38,798 nt of DNA from Ignavibacteriales bacterium (lineage in GTDB: Bacteria; Bacteroidota; Ignavibacteria; Ignavibacteriales; Ignavibacteriaceae), in contig JAGUYG010000107.1 in assembly GCA_020061465.1 (NCBI GenBank), positions 1 to 38,798 of the forward strand. The letters are read 5' to 3'. Within the stretch, counting starts at the first letter, position 1; each line of letters begins with the position of its first letter. Below the pieces are notes generated by a model. That model was not told where the DNA came from, did not search any database, and worked only from the letters and a program-made list of their open reading frames with translations. Positions 1-7,227 of the stretch are shown here, piece after piece. Both the position numbers and the translations under genes were made by a program.

Positions 1-92
1 TCCAAAGGACTCATTTGAGGGATGAGTTCTACTTTTCCGAAGGATCAGCCTGATTGTTTGTAGCTTTTCCGAAGGATCAGTCTGACTGCTAC
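1..92. repeat. Short tandem repeats with TCCRAAGGAT core
   Basis: Two near-identical units with the core TCCGAAGGATCAG lie at 36-48 and 68-80, a period of 32 bases. A more diverged unit (TCCAAAGGACTCA) sits at 1-13. After each core there is a small dyad (for example ATCA-GCC-TGAT). The same core recurs at 10174, 10214 and 10339 (reverse strand), and inside a coding fragment at 11729. There are too few copies and no regular spacers, so this is not a CRISPR array. It is best read as part of a dispersed repeat family. Confidence 0.6.
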
Positions 93-190
93 GCCGTGTA
101 ACTCTGCGATTCTCATTCGAACTCCGTGTAAGAAAAAAATTTCACAGAGTTCCGGAGAGAATACTCAGAAAACCACAGAGTTATTCCAAG
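93..190. repeat. Degenerate CTCCGTG/CACAGAG repeats
   Basis: CCGTGTAA occurs at 94 and again near 123, and CACAGAGTT occurs twice (about 143 and 174). AACTCCGTG at 120-128 can pair imperfectly with CACAGAGTT about 20 bases later. This looks like non-coding intergenic repeat debris. No gene is seen in 1-296. Confidence 0.4.
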
Positions 191-234
191 AGATTTTTCT
201 TAGACTTCAGTATTTAAGAATTTAATGCCCCAAA

Positions 235-278
235 ATGCATGCGATCATCCATTCATGCATTCATTCAATCATGCATTC
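235..278. repeat. Degenerate CATTCA/CAATCA repeats
   Basis: The stretch just 3' of the trmH-like gene is built of CATTCA, CAATCA and ATGCATTC units. It contains ATTCATTCAATC at 259-270, the exact reverse complement of the 12-mer duplicated at 33329-33352. Confidence 0.45.
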
Positions 279-296
279 GCTTCGTCAGCGGTAGAA

Positions 297-887
297 TTAC
301 TTCTTACACCAAATTTCAATTAGCTCATCAATTTCTTGTTTAGTTAGCTGCCTCTTGGAATACATATTTTTCTTTAATCTCTGTCTTAATGCTTCATAAA
401 GAATAACTGCGGCAGCAACGGATACATTCAAGCTTTGAACCATTCCGAACATCGGGATATAGAATTTTTCATCCGCAAGCTCGATAGCTTCTTCAGATAA
501 TCCTCTATTTTCATTTCCGAGGACTACTGCCGTTTTACCGGTGAGATTAATTGTGTAAAGATTGGTAGTTTCGCCGCTCGTCGTTGAGGCAAATATTTTG
601 AACCCCTTCTTCTTTAACGATCGATAACAGTCTTCGACAGTTTTGAATCTTTCTTTCTCAATCCATTTGAAAGCCGATGCAGATGATTTCTTACTTATCT
701 TAGGAAATTTTTCTCGATTATATATGAGGGAAACCTTTGGAACCCCAACTGAATCGCAAGTTCTTAAAATGGCGCTGACATTGTGAGGATCATGAATATT
801 TTCTATTACAACTTTCAGAGAGGGCTGACGTGCTTTTAAAACAGCCAATATTCTTTGTACCCTTTTCTCCGATTTAAAATGTTTCAT
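297..887 (-). CDS. TrmH/SpoU family RNA 2'-O-methyltransferase
   Basis: SAM-dependent 2'-O-ribose methyltransferase of the SPOUT class, expected to act on tRNA (G18) or rRNA in the cytoplasm. The three SpoU motifs are visible: NVSAILRTCDSVGV near residue 40 (motif 1, catalytic Arg), VVLGNENRGLS near 120 (motif 2), and SLNVSVAAAVILYEALR near 152 (motif 3, trefoil knot). At 196 residues it has only the catalytic domain plus a short basic tail, close to TrmH in size and lacking the N-terminal substrate-binding domain of RlmB. The ATG at 887 overlaps the stop of the upstream small gene by four bases, so the two are probably translationally coupled. The exact target RNA cannot be told from sequence. 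Confidence 0.9.
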   Translation of the reverse strand: MKHFKSEKRVQRILAVLKARQPSLKVVIENIHDPHNVSAILRTCDSVGVPKVSLIYNREKFPKISKKSSASAFKWIEKERFKTVEDCYRSLKKKGFKIFASTTSGETTNLYTINLTGKTAVVLGNENRGLSEEAIELADEKFYIPMFGMVQSLNVSVAAAVILYEALRQRLKKNMYSKRQLTKQEIDELIEIWCKK

Positions 888-1114
888 GACTCTGACTTAT
901 TAAAAACAAGCTTGTAAACGGTTTTACTTTTATAGCTCCTTGCTTTATCGAGCTTAAACTTTTTTATATCGGTATTGAGATAGAAAGCGGCTAAATCGAG
1001 AGTTTTGTCCAGCACCGAATCTTCATTGTGTGCCCAGCATTCGCAGCCTTTTAGTGAAGGAATTTCGGCAGTAAAACCATCGTCCGTTCTGCATACAATT
1101 ACATCTAAAACCAT
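884..1114 (-). CDS. HicB-like small protein, no HicA partner
   Basis: This 76-residue protein has the start of the HicB/UPF0150 fold: an N-terminal strand (VIVCRTDDGFTAEIPSLKGC) followed by WAHNEDSVLDKTLDLAAFYL, the helix that normally follows the partial RNase-H-like sheet. HicB proteins are usually antitoxins of the HicA mRNA interferase, but no HicA-like gene is adjacent and no DNA-binding tail is visible. Its stop overlaps the start of the trmH-like gene (ATGA), and deoC lies six bases upstream. It is therefore embedded in a housekeeping cluster rather than in a toxin-antitoxin locus. Function beyond the family is unknown. Confidence 0.6.
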   Translation of the reverse strand: MVLDVIVCRTDDGFTAEIPSLKGCECWAHNEDSVLDKTLDLAAFYLNTDIKKFKLDKARSYKSKTVYKLVFNKSES

Positions 1115-1120
1115 CGCTGA

Positions 1121-1987
1121 TTAATAATTACTTTCAGATTTTTCACCGGTAACAATTTTTACGCTTGCGCTGGCTCCAATTCTATCGGCGCCGCTGGCAA
1201 TCATAGCTTCGGCATCCTGACGGGAACGAATACCACCCGAAGCTTTAACACCGATTGCACTGCCCACAACATATTTCATCAAAGCAACGTCTCCAACGGT
1301 AGCGCCACCTTTGCTGAAACCGGTAGAGGTTTTAACAAAATCAGCACCGGCATCTTTGCAAATAACACATGCTTTTACTTTTTCGTCGTCGGTCAATAAT
1401 GCCGTTTCCAAAATTACTTTGCAAACCACATTATGTTTTTTTGCGGCAAGCACAACTTGTTGAATATCGTTGAATACATATCCATAATTCTGGCTTTTAA
1501 GCTGACCGACATTCATTACCATATCAATTTCTTCGGCGCCATTATAGATTGCCTGTTCAGCTTCAAATCTTTTTACTTCGGTAGTATTAGCCCCAAGCGG
1601 AAAACCTATTACCGTACACACTTTAACATCGCTTGATGAGAGCATTTTACTGCAAAGGGATACAAATGAAGGGTTAATACACACCGAAGCAAAATGATAT
1701 TTGATTGCTTCATCGCATAATAAAATAATTTCATCTTCTGTTGCATCGGGTTTCAATAAAGTATGGTCAATCTTTCCTGCTAAATTTTGATCGGGAAGCT
1801 TACTACCTATGCCTAAACCTGCTGCAATGCGCGATGCCCCAACTCCCACTAAATTATTTACTGCTTTAGGCTGTGTAATAACGTTAGTTTCCCATCCCTT
1901 GCAGCTTTCTTCCTCGCAGTAAAAGTCCCTTAAAGTCTTTTCAAGAAACTCAATGGAAACATCGAGGTCTAAAATGGTATGATTCAT
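1121..1987 (-). CDS. deoC: Deoxyribose-phosphate aldolase DeoC
   Basis: Class I aldolase that cleaves 2-deoxyribose-5-phosphate to glyceraldehyde-3-phosphate and acetaldehyde in deoxynucleoside catabolism. Counting from the in-frame ATG at 1999, the Schiff-base lysine is K223 (DFVKTSTGF), the second active-site lysine is K252 (GVKASGGIR) and the catalytic Asp is D159 (AEEIDMVMN). A leading segment of about 70 residues before KIDHTLLKP makes it longer than the roughly 220-residue enzymes; I believe such extensions occur in related bacteria. I prefer the ATG at 1987: a GGTGA sits five bases before it and the folD stop ends just ahead. The ATG at 1999 would overlap folD by 11 bases and has no visible ribosome-binding site. 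Confidence 0.92.
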   Translation of the reverse strand: MNHTILDLDVSIEFLEKTLRDFYCEEESCKGWETNVITQPKAVNNLVGVGASRIAAGLGIGSKLPDQNLAGKIDHTLLKPDATEDEIILLCDEAIKYHFASVCINPSFVSLCSKMLSSSDVKVCTVIGFPLGANTTEVKRFEAEQAIYNGAEEIDMVMNVGQLKSQNYGYVFNDIQQVVLAAKKHNVVCKVILETALLTDDEKVKACVICKDAGADFVKTSTGFSKGGATVGDVALMKYVVGSAIGVKASGGIRSRQDAEAMIASGADRIGASASVKIVTGEKSESNY

Positions 1988-1988
1988 T

Positions 1989-2867
1989 TTATTCACCATA
2001 CATTGTATATGCTTTAAATGTGTTCTTTAATAACATTGCTATTGTCATGGGTCCAACCCCGCCCGGAACCGGAGTAATGTATGAGGCTTTTTGTGCAGCA
2101 CTTTCAAATTCAACATCACCGACCACCCGGTATCCTTTCGCTTTAGATTTATCTTCAACTCTGTTTATTCCAACATCGATCACTACAACACCTTCCTTAA
2201 CCATATCTCCCTTAACGAAATTTGGTTGACCGATTGCCGCTATTAATATATCTGCCATTTTGGTGTAGTAAGCTAAATCCTTTGCGGCTGAGTGGCAAAT
2301 AGTAACGATTGAATTTGCATCCGCTTTTTTTTGAAGCATTAAATTTGCGATGGGTTTTCCAACAATATTACTTCTGCCTAAAACCACTACATGCTTTCCT
2401 TTTGTTTCAATTTTATATCTCCTCAATAATTCTTGAATTCCTGCAGGAGTACACGGAGCAAATCCGTCTTTGCCTATCACAAGGTTGCCAACATTGATAG
2501 GATGAAAACCATCCACATCTTTTTGGGGTGAGACAGACTCAATCACTTTATTTTCATTAATATGCTTAGGAAGCGGAAGTTGAACTAAAATTCCGTTCAC
2601 GGAAGAATCATCATTTAAATTTTTTATTAAAGATATTAATTCTTCTTCGCTTATACTTGATGGAAGCTTTTCTGTTTTAGATCGCATCCCGATTTCTTCG
2701 CATGCCTTGCCCTTACTCGTAACGTATATTTCAGATGCAGGGTTTTCACCAACAAGAATGGCAGTTAAGCCCGGGGGATTTTTACCGGCTTGTAATAATT
2801 CATCAATTTGCTTTTTTAATTCGCTTTTAATTTCAGATGCGACTTTTTTACCGTCGATTAATGTCAT
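1989..2867 (-). CDS. folD: Methylenetetrahydrofolate dehydrogenase/cyclohydrolase FolD
   Basis: Bifunctional cytosolic enzyme of one-carbon metabolism that interconverts 5,10-methylene-THF, methenyl-THF and 10-formyl-THF using NADP. Signatures appear in order: [14 protein letters not shown] (active-site Tyr and Lys), [19 protein letters not shown], the Rossmann loop [14 protein letters not shown], and the C-terminal [14 protein letters not shown]. At 292 residues it has the usual full length. It is the first gene of a compact minus-strand cluster (folD, deoC, hicB-like, trmH-like). glyA, which supplies methylene-THF, is elsewhere in this window (32.0-33.3 kb). Confidence 0.96.
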   Translation of the reverse strand: MTLIDGKKVASEIKSELKKQIDELLQAGKNPPGLTAILVGENPASEIYVTSKGKACEEIGMRSKTEKLPSSISEEELISLIKNLNDDSSVNGILVQLPLPKHINENKVIESVSPQKDVDGFHPINVGNLVIGKDGFAPCTPAGIQELLRRYKIETKGKHVVVLGRSNIVGKPIANLMLQKKADANSIVTICHSAAKDLAYYTKMADILIAAIGQPNFVKGDMVKEGVVVIDVGINRVEDKSKAKGYRVVGDVEFESAAQKASYITPVPGGVGPMTIAMLLKNTFKAYTMYGE

Positions 2868-2995
2868 CTATCATATTCTTTATTTGATGTTGTAACTTTA
2901 TTTGTAAAAAAAGTTGAATAAATCGTTTAATGAAGCTGTCGAATTTAAAAATTCAAATAAGTACACAGATATAACGCTGTGAATAGAGATAATAG

Positions 2996-3400
2996 TCAAC
3001 TGCTTTTTAGTACTACTGATTGTAAACCTAAATGTTTCTCTAAAGGAAAGAAATCTTTATCATTATGAAGTAAGAGAAGTTCATTCTCAATACAAAACGT
3101 ACTTATTATTACATCAATTGTCTTACGTATAGTGATTCCTTTCTTCCGAAGTTTCCGATAATTGTCAGCACTTTTAATAGCAATCTCTTCTCCACATATA
3201 CTAGAACAAGGAAAAGTACGAAGCACATTTTTAGCAGTTTCATAATCTTTGTCATTCCTAAATCCTTGTAAAACTTCTATTAATACATAATCACCTCTAA
3301 TTACAATTTCTTTTCCTAACATTTCATCCAACTTTTCTACTTGCCAATTATTCTTTCCATTAAAGTAATCTATCAACACGGAAGAATCGACAAATATCAT
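2996..3400 (-). CDS. vapC: VapC-type PIN-domain toxin
   Basis: PIN-domain ribonuclease, probably the toxin of a type II pair. The acidic metal-binding residues are in place: D5 (FVDSSVLID), E42 (LIEVLQGF), D96 (TIDVIIS) and D114/D116 (HNDKDF). The length of 134 residues is normal. Its ATG overlaps the stop of the upstream antitoxin by four bases (ATGA), the standard coupling of vapBC pairs. Family knowledge says VapC toxins cleave tRNA or rRNA; the target here is unknown. Confidence 0.88.
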   Translation of the reverse strand: MIFVDSSVLIDYFNGKNNWQVEKLDEMLGKEIVIRGDYVLIEVLQGFRNDKDYETAKNVLRTFPCSSICGEEIAIKSADNYRKLRKKGITIRKTIDVIISTFCIENELLLLHNDKDFFPLEKHLGLQSVVLKSS

Positions 3401-3591
3401 TTATCTTGCCTCATTTTATCTAAATCACCTTCCCACTTCAATTTCCCTCTGAATTTTTTAAGCTTACTCTGATTATTTACTTTTACTAATAATCTTAAAG
3501 CCTCGTCAACAACTTCCTTCTTAGTCTTTAACCCGGAAGTTTTAAGAGCTATTGTCATAAGCTTATCGTCAATTACAATATTAGTTTTCAT
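3397..3591 (-). CDS. vapB: VapB-type antitoxin
   Basis: A 64-residue protein with an N-terminal ribbon-helix-helix-like segment (KTNIVIDDKLMTIALKTSG, then KTKKEVVDEALRLLV) and a charged C-terminal tail (KFRGKLKWEGDLDKMR) of the kind that wraps the PIN toxin. A good Shine-Dalgarno (GGAG) lies seven bases ahead of the ATG. It precedes and overlaps vapC. By family analogy the VapBC complex represses its own promoter, which should lie in 3592-3731. Confidence 0.82.
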   Translation of the reverse strand: MKTNIVIDDKLMTIALKTSGLKTKKEVVDEALRLLVKVNNQSKLKKFRGKLKWEGDLDKMRQDK

Positions 3592-3731
3592 TTCAGCTCC
3601 AATTGTCTATAATTTGCATCAATATATACTTAAATAATAAATAATCAATCACGTATTTCTTATCAGCTAATCAAATGATTAATTCAGCAGTAGATGAAAG
3701 ATTAATGGTATAAATCTTATTTACATTCCTA

Positions 3732-4535
3732 CTACTCTTGCTTACGAATAAATTCCGGGAAAATGATTCGCTCCACTTCTACAGCTTTACCCGTCTCCTG
3801 ATCAATTTTGAAATTGATTCCGCACAGGTGAACATCATCGGTTGCAGTTTCGTACTTCTGAGGAGTTTGATATAAAAATCTATTCAAGGCTGCCTGCGCC
3901 TTCATACCAATTACGGAATCATAAGGACCGGTCATTCCAACATCGGTTATATAACCCGTTCCGTTCGGAAAAATTCTTTCGTCTGCTGTTTGAATGTGCG
4001 TGTGTGTTCCGACTATTGCACTTACTTTACCATCTAAAAAATAAACCATTGCTAATTTTTCAGCGGTAGCTTCGGCATGAAAATCAATTAAGATTATGTT
4101 TGTTTCAGATTTAAGTTTCGAAATTATCCACTCGGCACTTCTGAAAGGACAATCTATCGGAGACATAAATGTTCTTCCCTGGAGATTAAGAACAGCGGCT
4201 TTACCTTTTTTTGTTTCAGCTACATAAAAACCGCTTCCATAAGTACCCTTCGGATAGTTTAGCGGACGCAGAACTCGCTGCTCTTTCTTCAAATAATCCT
4301 GTGATTGATGTTTATCCCACGTATGATTTCCTCCTGTTATCACATGTACGCCCAACTCGAAAAGAGCATTACCTTCTTTTTCAGTGCACCCTTTTCCGTC
4401 CGATACATTTTCACCGTTGGCAATAACCAGATCGGATTTATATTTTTGAATTAAGCTTGGCAGCCAGGTTTGAACAAGGTTCATACCCGGTTTACCTACT
4501 ATGTCACCAATAAAAAGTATGTTGAACAAAGCCAT
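3732..4535 (-). CDS. YmdB-type metallophosphoesterase (TIGR00282 family)
   Basis: Calcineurin-like phosphodiesterase of the YmdB/DR1281 family, known in other bacteria to hydrolyse 2',3'-cyclic nucleotides and to affect biofilm and RNA turnover. The metal-binding motifs are intact: NILFIGDIVGKPG at the N-terminus, VIANGENVSDGKG near residue 38, TGGNHTWD near 67, LIDFHAEATAEK near 150 and VGTHTHIQTAD near 175. At 267 residues it is full length. It is monocistronic and divergent from the exonuclease/GIY-YIG gene. An 18-base palindrome (4551-4568) lies in the shared upstream region. Confidence 0.92.
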   Translation of the reverse strand: MALFNILFIGDIVGKPGMNLVQTWLPSLIQKYKSDLVIANGENVSDGKGCTEKEGNALFELGVHVITGGNHTWDKHQSQDYLKKEQRVLRPLNYPKGTYGSGFYVAETKKGKAAVLNLQGRTFMSPIDCPFRSAEWIISKLKSETNIILIDFHAEATAEKLAMVYFLDGKVSAIVGTHTHIQTADERIFPNGTGYITDVGMTGPYDSVIGMKAQAALNRFLYQTPQKYETATDDVHLCGINFKIDQETGKAVEVERIIFPEFIRKQE

Positions 4536-4550
4536 ATTTTCCGTTAAATG

Positions 4551-4568
4551 TTAGATAAATATATCTAA
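4551..4568. promoter_or_regulatory. Perfect palindrome in a divergent promoter region
   Basis: TTAGATA-AATA-TATCTAA has perfect 7-base arms. It lies 16 bases upstream of the ymdB-like gene and about 110 bases upstream of the divergent exonuclease/GIY-YIG gene. It could be an operator, but in such AT-rich DNA it could also be chance. Confidence 0.3.
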
Positions 4569-4643
4569 ATTATGAGTAAATTAAAAAAATCGGTTATATT
4601 CATCTCATAAACGGATTGATGAGAAACGGTCTCCTCTTAACTC

Positions 4644-4675
4644 TTTGATTGTAATTGAATTATGTAATAGATTTG
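4644..4675 (+). promoter_or_regulatory. Possible Bacteroidetes-type promoter, perhaps leaderless
   Basis: TTTG at 4644-4647 and TAGATTTG at 4668-4675 match the Bacteroidetes housekeeping consensus (TTTG, about 20 bases, TAnnTTTG). The -7 element ends only five bases before the ATG at 4680, so transcription would start at or next to the start codon. No Shine-Dalgarno is seen. Whether this lineage uses that consensus is not certain. Confidence 0.3.
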
Positions 4676-4679
4676 ATTA

Positions 4680-6398
4680 ATGCTGAACGACAAAATATTA
4701 AATACGCCATTAAGTGAAACTACTTTTTCAGTTTTAGATGTTGAAACGACGGGACTTTCAGCCAGAGATAATAAGATAATTGAAATCGGTTTGGTTAAAG
4801 TTGAAAACTTAAAAATAATGGAATCGTACCATTCCTTAATTAATCCAGGCAGGCTAATTCCTTATTTTATCACAAGCTTTACGGGAATAACCAATGACGA
4901 TGTGTTTGATGCTCCTTTCTTTGAAGACATTGTAGATGAATTGGAAGAGTTTATCGGTTACGATATTATTTCAGGTCATAATCTAACTTTCGATAAAAGC
5001 TTCTTGAAAAAAGAATTTATAAGCTGTGGAAAAGAATTTTTACCAAACTTCAATGTATGCACGCTGAAAATAGCAAGAAGACTTTTCCCAAATCTTCGAA
5101 GTAAATCTTTAGGTTCGTTAAGTAATTTTTTAAGGATCAAAAATAGATCCGCTCATAGAGCGTTAGGAGATGCACAGGTAACTGCGAGAATCTTAATAAA
5201 AATAATTAACCAACTACATGAGTCTTTTGACGTAGAAACCGTCGGAGATTTAATCAACTTTCAATTCAACCCACGGCTTAATAAGAGTAACACCACAATA
5301 AAGAAAAAATTAGGGGAAGATGTTTCGGGTTTACCGGATGCACCCGGAATCTACTACTTTCTTAATTCGAGGAATGAAATCATCTACATCGGAAAAGCCA
5401 AGTCGTTGAGAGAAAGAGTTAAAAGTTATTTTTCGCCTACAGCACAGCGCAAAGCTAAAGCCATAATAAAGCAGGCATCGAGATTAAGAACCGAAATTAC
5501 AAACACTGAATTGACTGCACTATTAACCGAAGCAGAATTAATTAAAATTATTAAACCGAGGCACAATACTCAGCTAAGAAAATACGGCAGCAAATATTTT
5601 CTTAGAGTAATGACAACCCATAAGTTCCCCGCTATTGAAATAAGCAATCATTTCGATTTTGACGGCAACGATTACTTCGGTTTATTCATTTCGAAGAAAA
5701 AAGCCGCTGAAATTTATGAGCTTTTGAATAAAACATTTGCTATAAGAGAATGCACTGATAAAGAATTCTCCAAAGGTAAAGCCTGTTTTTTAGCGGAAAT
5801 TGATAGATGCACCGCACCTTGTATAAACTCAGATTTGAAGATATATAATTCCGAACTGGAAAAGTTGTACGAATTTCTTTACGGCAAAAATCAATTCGCG
5901 CTTACACGTTTGATAATTAAAATGAAGGAATACTCCTCAAAACAGAAATACGAAAAAGCAGGCGAGGTTAAACAATTGATTGATTTAATTTTATCTCAAT
6001 CGCATAAATCTTCGATTCTTGCAGAGCCGGTCAACTCGGCAAATGTTTTATTTGAAGTAAGCGGAAATTTTGCAAAGGATTATGTTGTAATGTTAGCAGG
6101 AAAGATTTATGTTAAAAAATATGTGCTTAAGGAGGAAGATAGATTCGAACAAGTTCTCGATGATTATTTTGAGCATACGATTAATATTAACCCGATGCCC
6201 GATGATGAAGACCTTGAGAAAATGAAAATTACTCTCAACTGGTTAATAAAAAACCGGAGCAGCGTTCGCGTTTTTTACCTGAAGGAATACAGAAGTAAAG
6301 CGGAACTTTACTCCCGTTTATCTTCATTCGGTAACCCGAATACAGTTCCGGTTGAATCAAATTTTAATATCCGGGAATTATTGGAGTCTCAGTTTTAA
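4680..6398 (+). CDS. DnaQ-type exonuclease / UvrC-like GIY-YIG nuclease fusion
   Basis: This 572-residue protein joins a DEDDh 3'-5' exonuclease (about residues 14-175) to a UvrC-like N-terminal half. Exonuclease residues are D20/E22 (LDVETTGL), D105 (GHNLTFD), H159 and D164 (AHRALGDAQ). The GIY-YIG domain spans about 218-300: GIYYF at 223, YIGKAKSLRER at 236, and Glu284. It is followed by C358, C369, C377 and C381, spaced like the Fe-S cysteines of UvrC, and a UVR-like helix pair near 415-436. The C-terminal RNase-H nuclease and HhH domains of true UvrC are missing. The same fusion type is known from mycobacteria and Bacteroidetes. It probably makes a single repair incision, like Cho. It stands alone and converges on the thioredoxin-like gene. 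Confidence 0.88.
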   Translation: MLNDKILNTPLSETTFSVLDVETTGLSARDNKIIEIGLVKVENLKIMESYHSLINPGRLIPYFITSFTGITNDDVFDAPFFEDIVDELEEFIGYDIISGHNLTFDKSFLKKEFISCGKEFLPNFNVCTLKIARRLFPNLRSKSLGSLSNFLRIKNRSAHRALGDAQVTARILIKIINQLHESFDVETVGDLINFQFNPRLNKSNTTIKKKLGEDVSGLPDAPGIYYFLNSRNEIIYIGKAKSLRERVKSYFSPTAQRKAKAIIKQASRLRTEITNTELTALLTEAELIKIIKPRHNTQLRKYGSKYFLRVMTTHKFPAIEISNHFDFDGNDYFGLFISKKKAAEIYELLNKTFAIRECTDKEFSKGKACFLAEIDRCTAPCINSDLKIYNSELEKLYEFLYGKNQFALTRLIIKMKEYSSKQKYEKAGEVKQLIDLILSQSHKSSILAEPVNSANVLFEVSGNFAKDYVVMLAGKIYVKKYVLKEEDRFEQVLDDYFEHTININPMPDDEDLEKMKITLNWLIKNRSSVRVFYLKEYRSKAELYSRLSSFGNPNTVPVESNFNIRELLESQF

Positions 6399-6431
6399 CC
6401 TAAAAAGAACCTTTGGACAATTTTAATAAAA

Positions 6432-6926
6432 TTATTTTTTTGGAGCCCATTTTTTCAGAAAAGCCATAACTTTTTCTTTATCGTGTCCCTTTCCTTTTTC
6501 TAACAAACCTGTATCTTGCGAATGCAGCAGCTTTCCTTCTTTATCCAATACGAAAAAATGTGGGTAACCCGGAATCTGCGGAAACTGCGATAGAAATTCT
6601 TCGTTTTTGTTTTCCTCACTGAAATTTACTTTCATAACTAAAAAGTTCTCCATCATAAATGAAGTGACCTCTTCATTATCTTCAAAAAACTTATCGAGCC
6701 TATGGCACCAAATGCACCAGTCACCGCCAACATCGAGAATAATTCTTTTGCCGGTTTTTTTAGCTTCTTTAATCGCCAACTTCAAATCTTCTGACGGAAT
6801 TCTCCCCGGATCAAATTTGGTTACAGGTTCATATACTTCTGTTTTTTTATCGCTGCTATTTTGACAATAAGTTTCTACGTTCAAAATCAATAAAGAAAGA
6901 ATTAAAAAGTACCAGATTTTTGACAT
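6432..6926 (-). CDS. Exported thioredoxin-like protein
   Basis: A 164-residue protein with an N-terminal signal segment (WYFLILSLLILNVETYCQ) and a thioredoxin fold carrying a CxxC active site in DWCIWCHRLDKFF near residue 70. The WCxWCH context resembles the DUF255/Thioredoxin_7 group rather than cytosolic TrxA. A cis-Pro region (GYPHFFVLDKEGKLL) and a Lys-rich tail follow. It probably works as a periplasmic thiol-disulfide protein. A GGAG ribosome-binding site precedes the ATG. It is the last gene of a minus-strand run with the dipeptidase and the T9SS protein, 30 bases after the T9SS tail. Confidence 0.82.
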   Translation of the reverse strand: MSKIWYFLILSLLILNVETYCQNSSDKKTEVYEPVTKFDPGRIPSEDLKLAIKEAKKTGKRIILDVGGDWCIWCHRLDKFFEDNEEVTSFMMENFLVMKVNFSEENKNEEFLSQFPQIPGYPHFFVLDKEGKLLHSQDTGLLEKGKGHDKEKVMAFLKKWAPKK

Positions 6927-6956
6927 TTTGGCTCCGTAGATTTAATGTGTAAATAC

Positions 6957-7220
6957 TTACTTCAAAAATAACATCTTCCAGGAAATTTTTTTGTTTTCAA
7001 ACTCAACTGAATAAATATATACTCCTGAGGCTAATCGTCTACCATCGCCTTCCGCATTAAATACCATTCGGTACTCTCCTGCTTCGAGAAAGTCGTTCAG
7101 CAGCTCAGCAACTTTCTGTCCTAATATATTATAAACTGTTAGATTTACTTTTCCGGCTGACGGAAGTGAAAACTTAATAGTTGTAAAAGGATTGAATGGA
7201 TTAGGGTAGTTCTGCATCAA
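6957..7220 (-). CDS. T9SS type A sorting domain, split off by a frameshift
   Basis: The 87-residue open frame is a complete C-terminal T9SS sorting domain: MMQNYPNPFNPFTTIKFSLP, then VNLTVYNILGQKVAELLN, LEAGEYRMVFNAEG, LASGVYIYSVEF and a final KMLFLK. Reading this frame further upstream gives IPPYKFEL directly before MQNYPNPF, the usual linker sequence. It is therefore the 3' end of the large gene at 7228-9246 rather than an independent gene. Removing one A from the run of seven A (7241-7247, minus-strand sense) would join the two frames. T9SS tails direct export across the outer membrane, so the encoded tail would anchor or release the upstream propeller protein. Confidence 0.75.
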   Translation of the reverse strand: MMQNYPNPFNPFTTIKFSLPSAGKVNLTVYNILGQKVAELLNDFLEAGEYRMVFNAEGDGRRLASGVYIYSVEFENKKISWKMLFLK

Positions 7221-7227
7221 TTCAAAT

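Noticed and set aside
1-92. Possible CRISPR array
   Set aside because: Only two good units, the unit is tandem with no independent spacers, and no cas genes are in the window.
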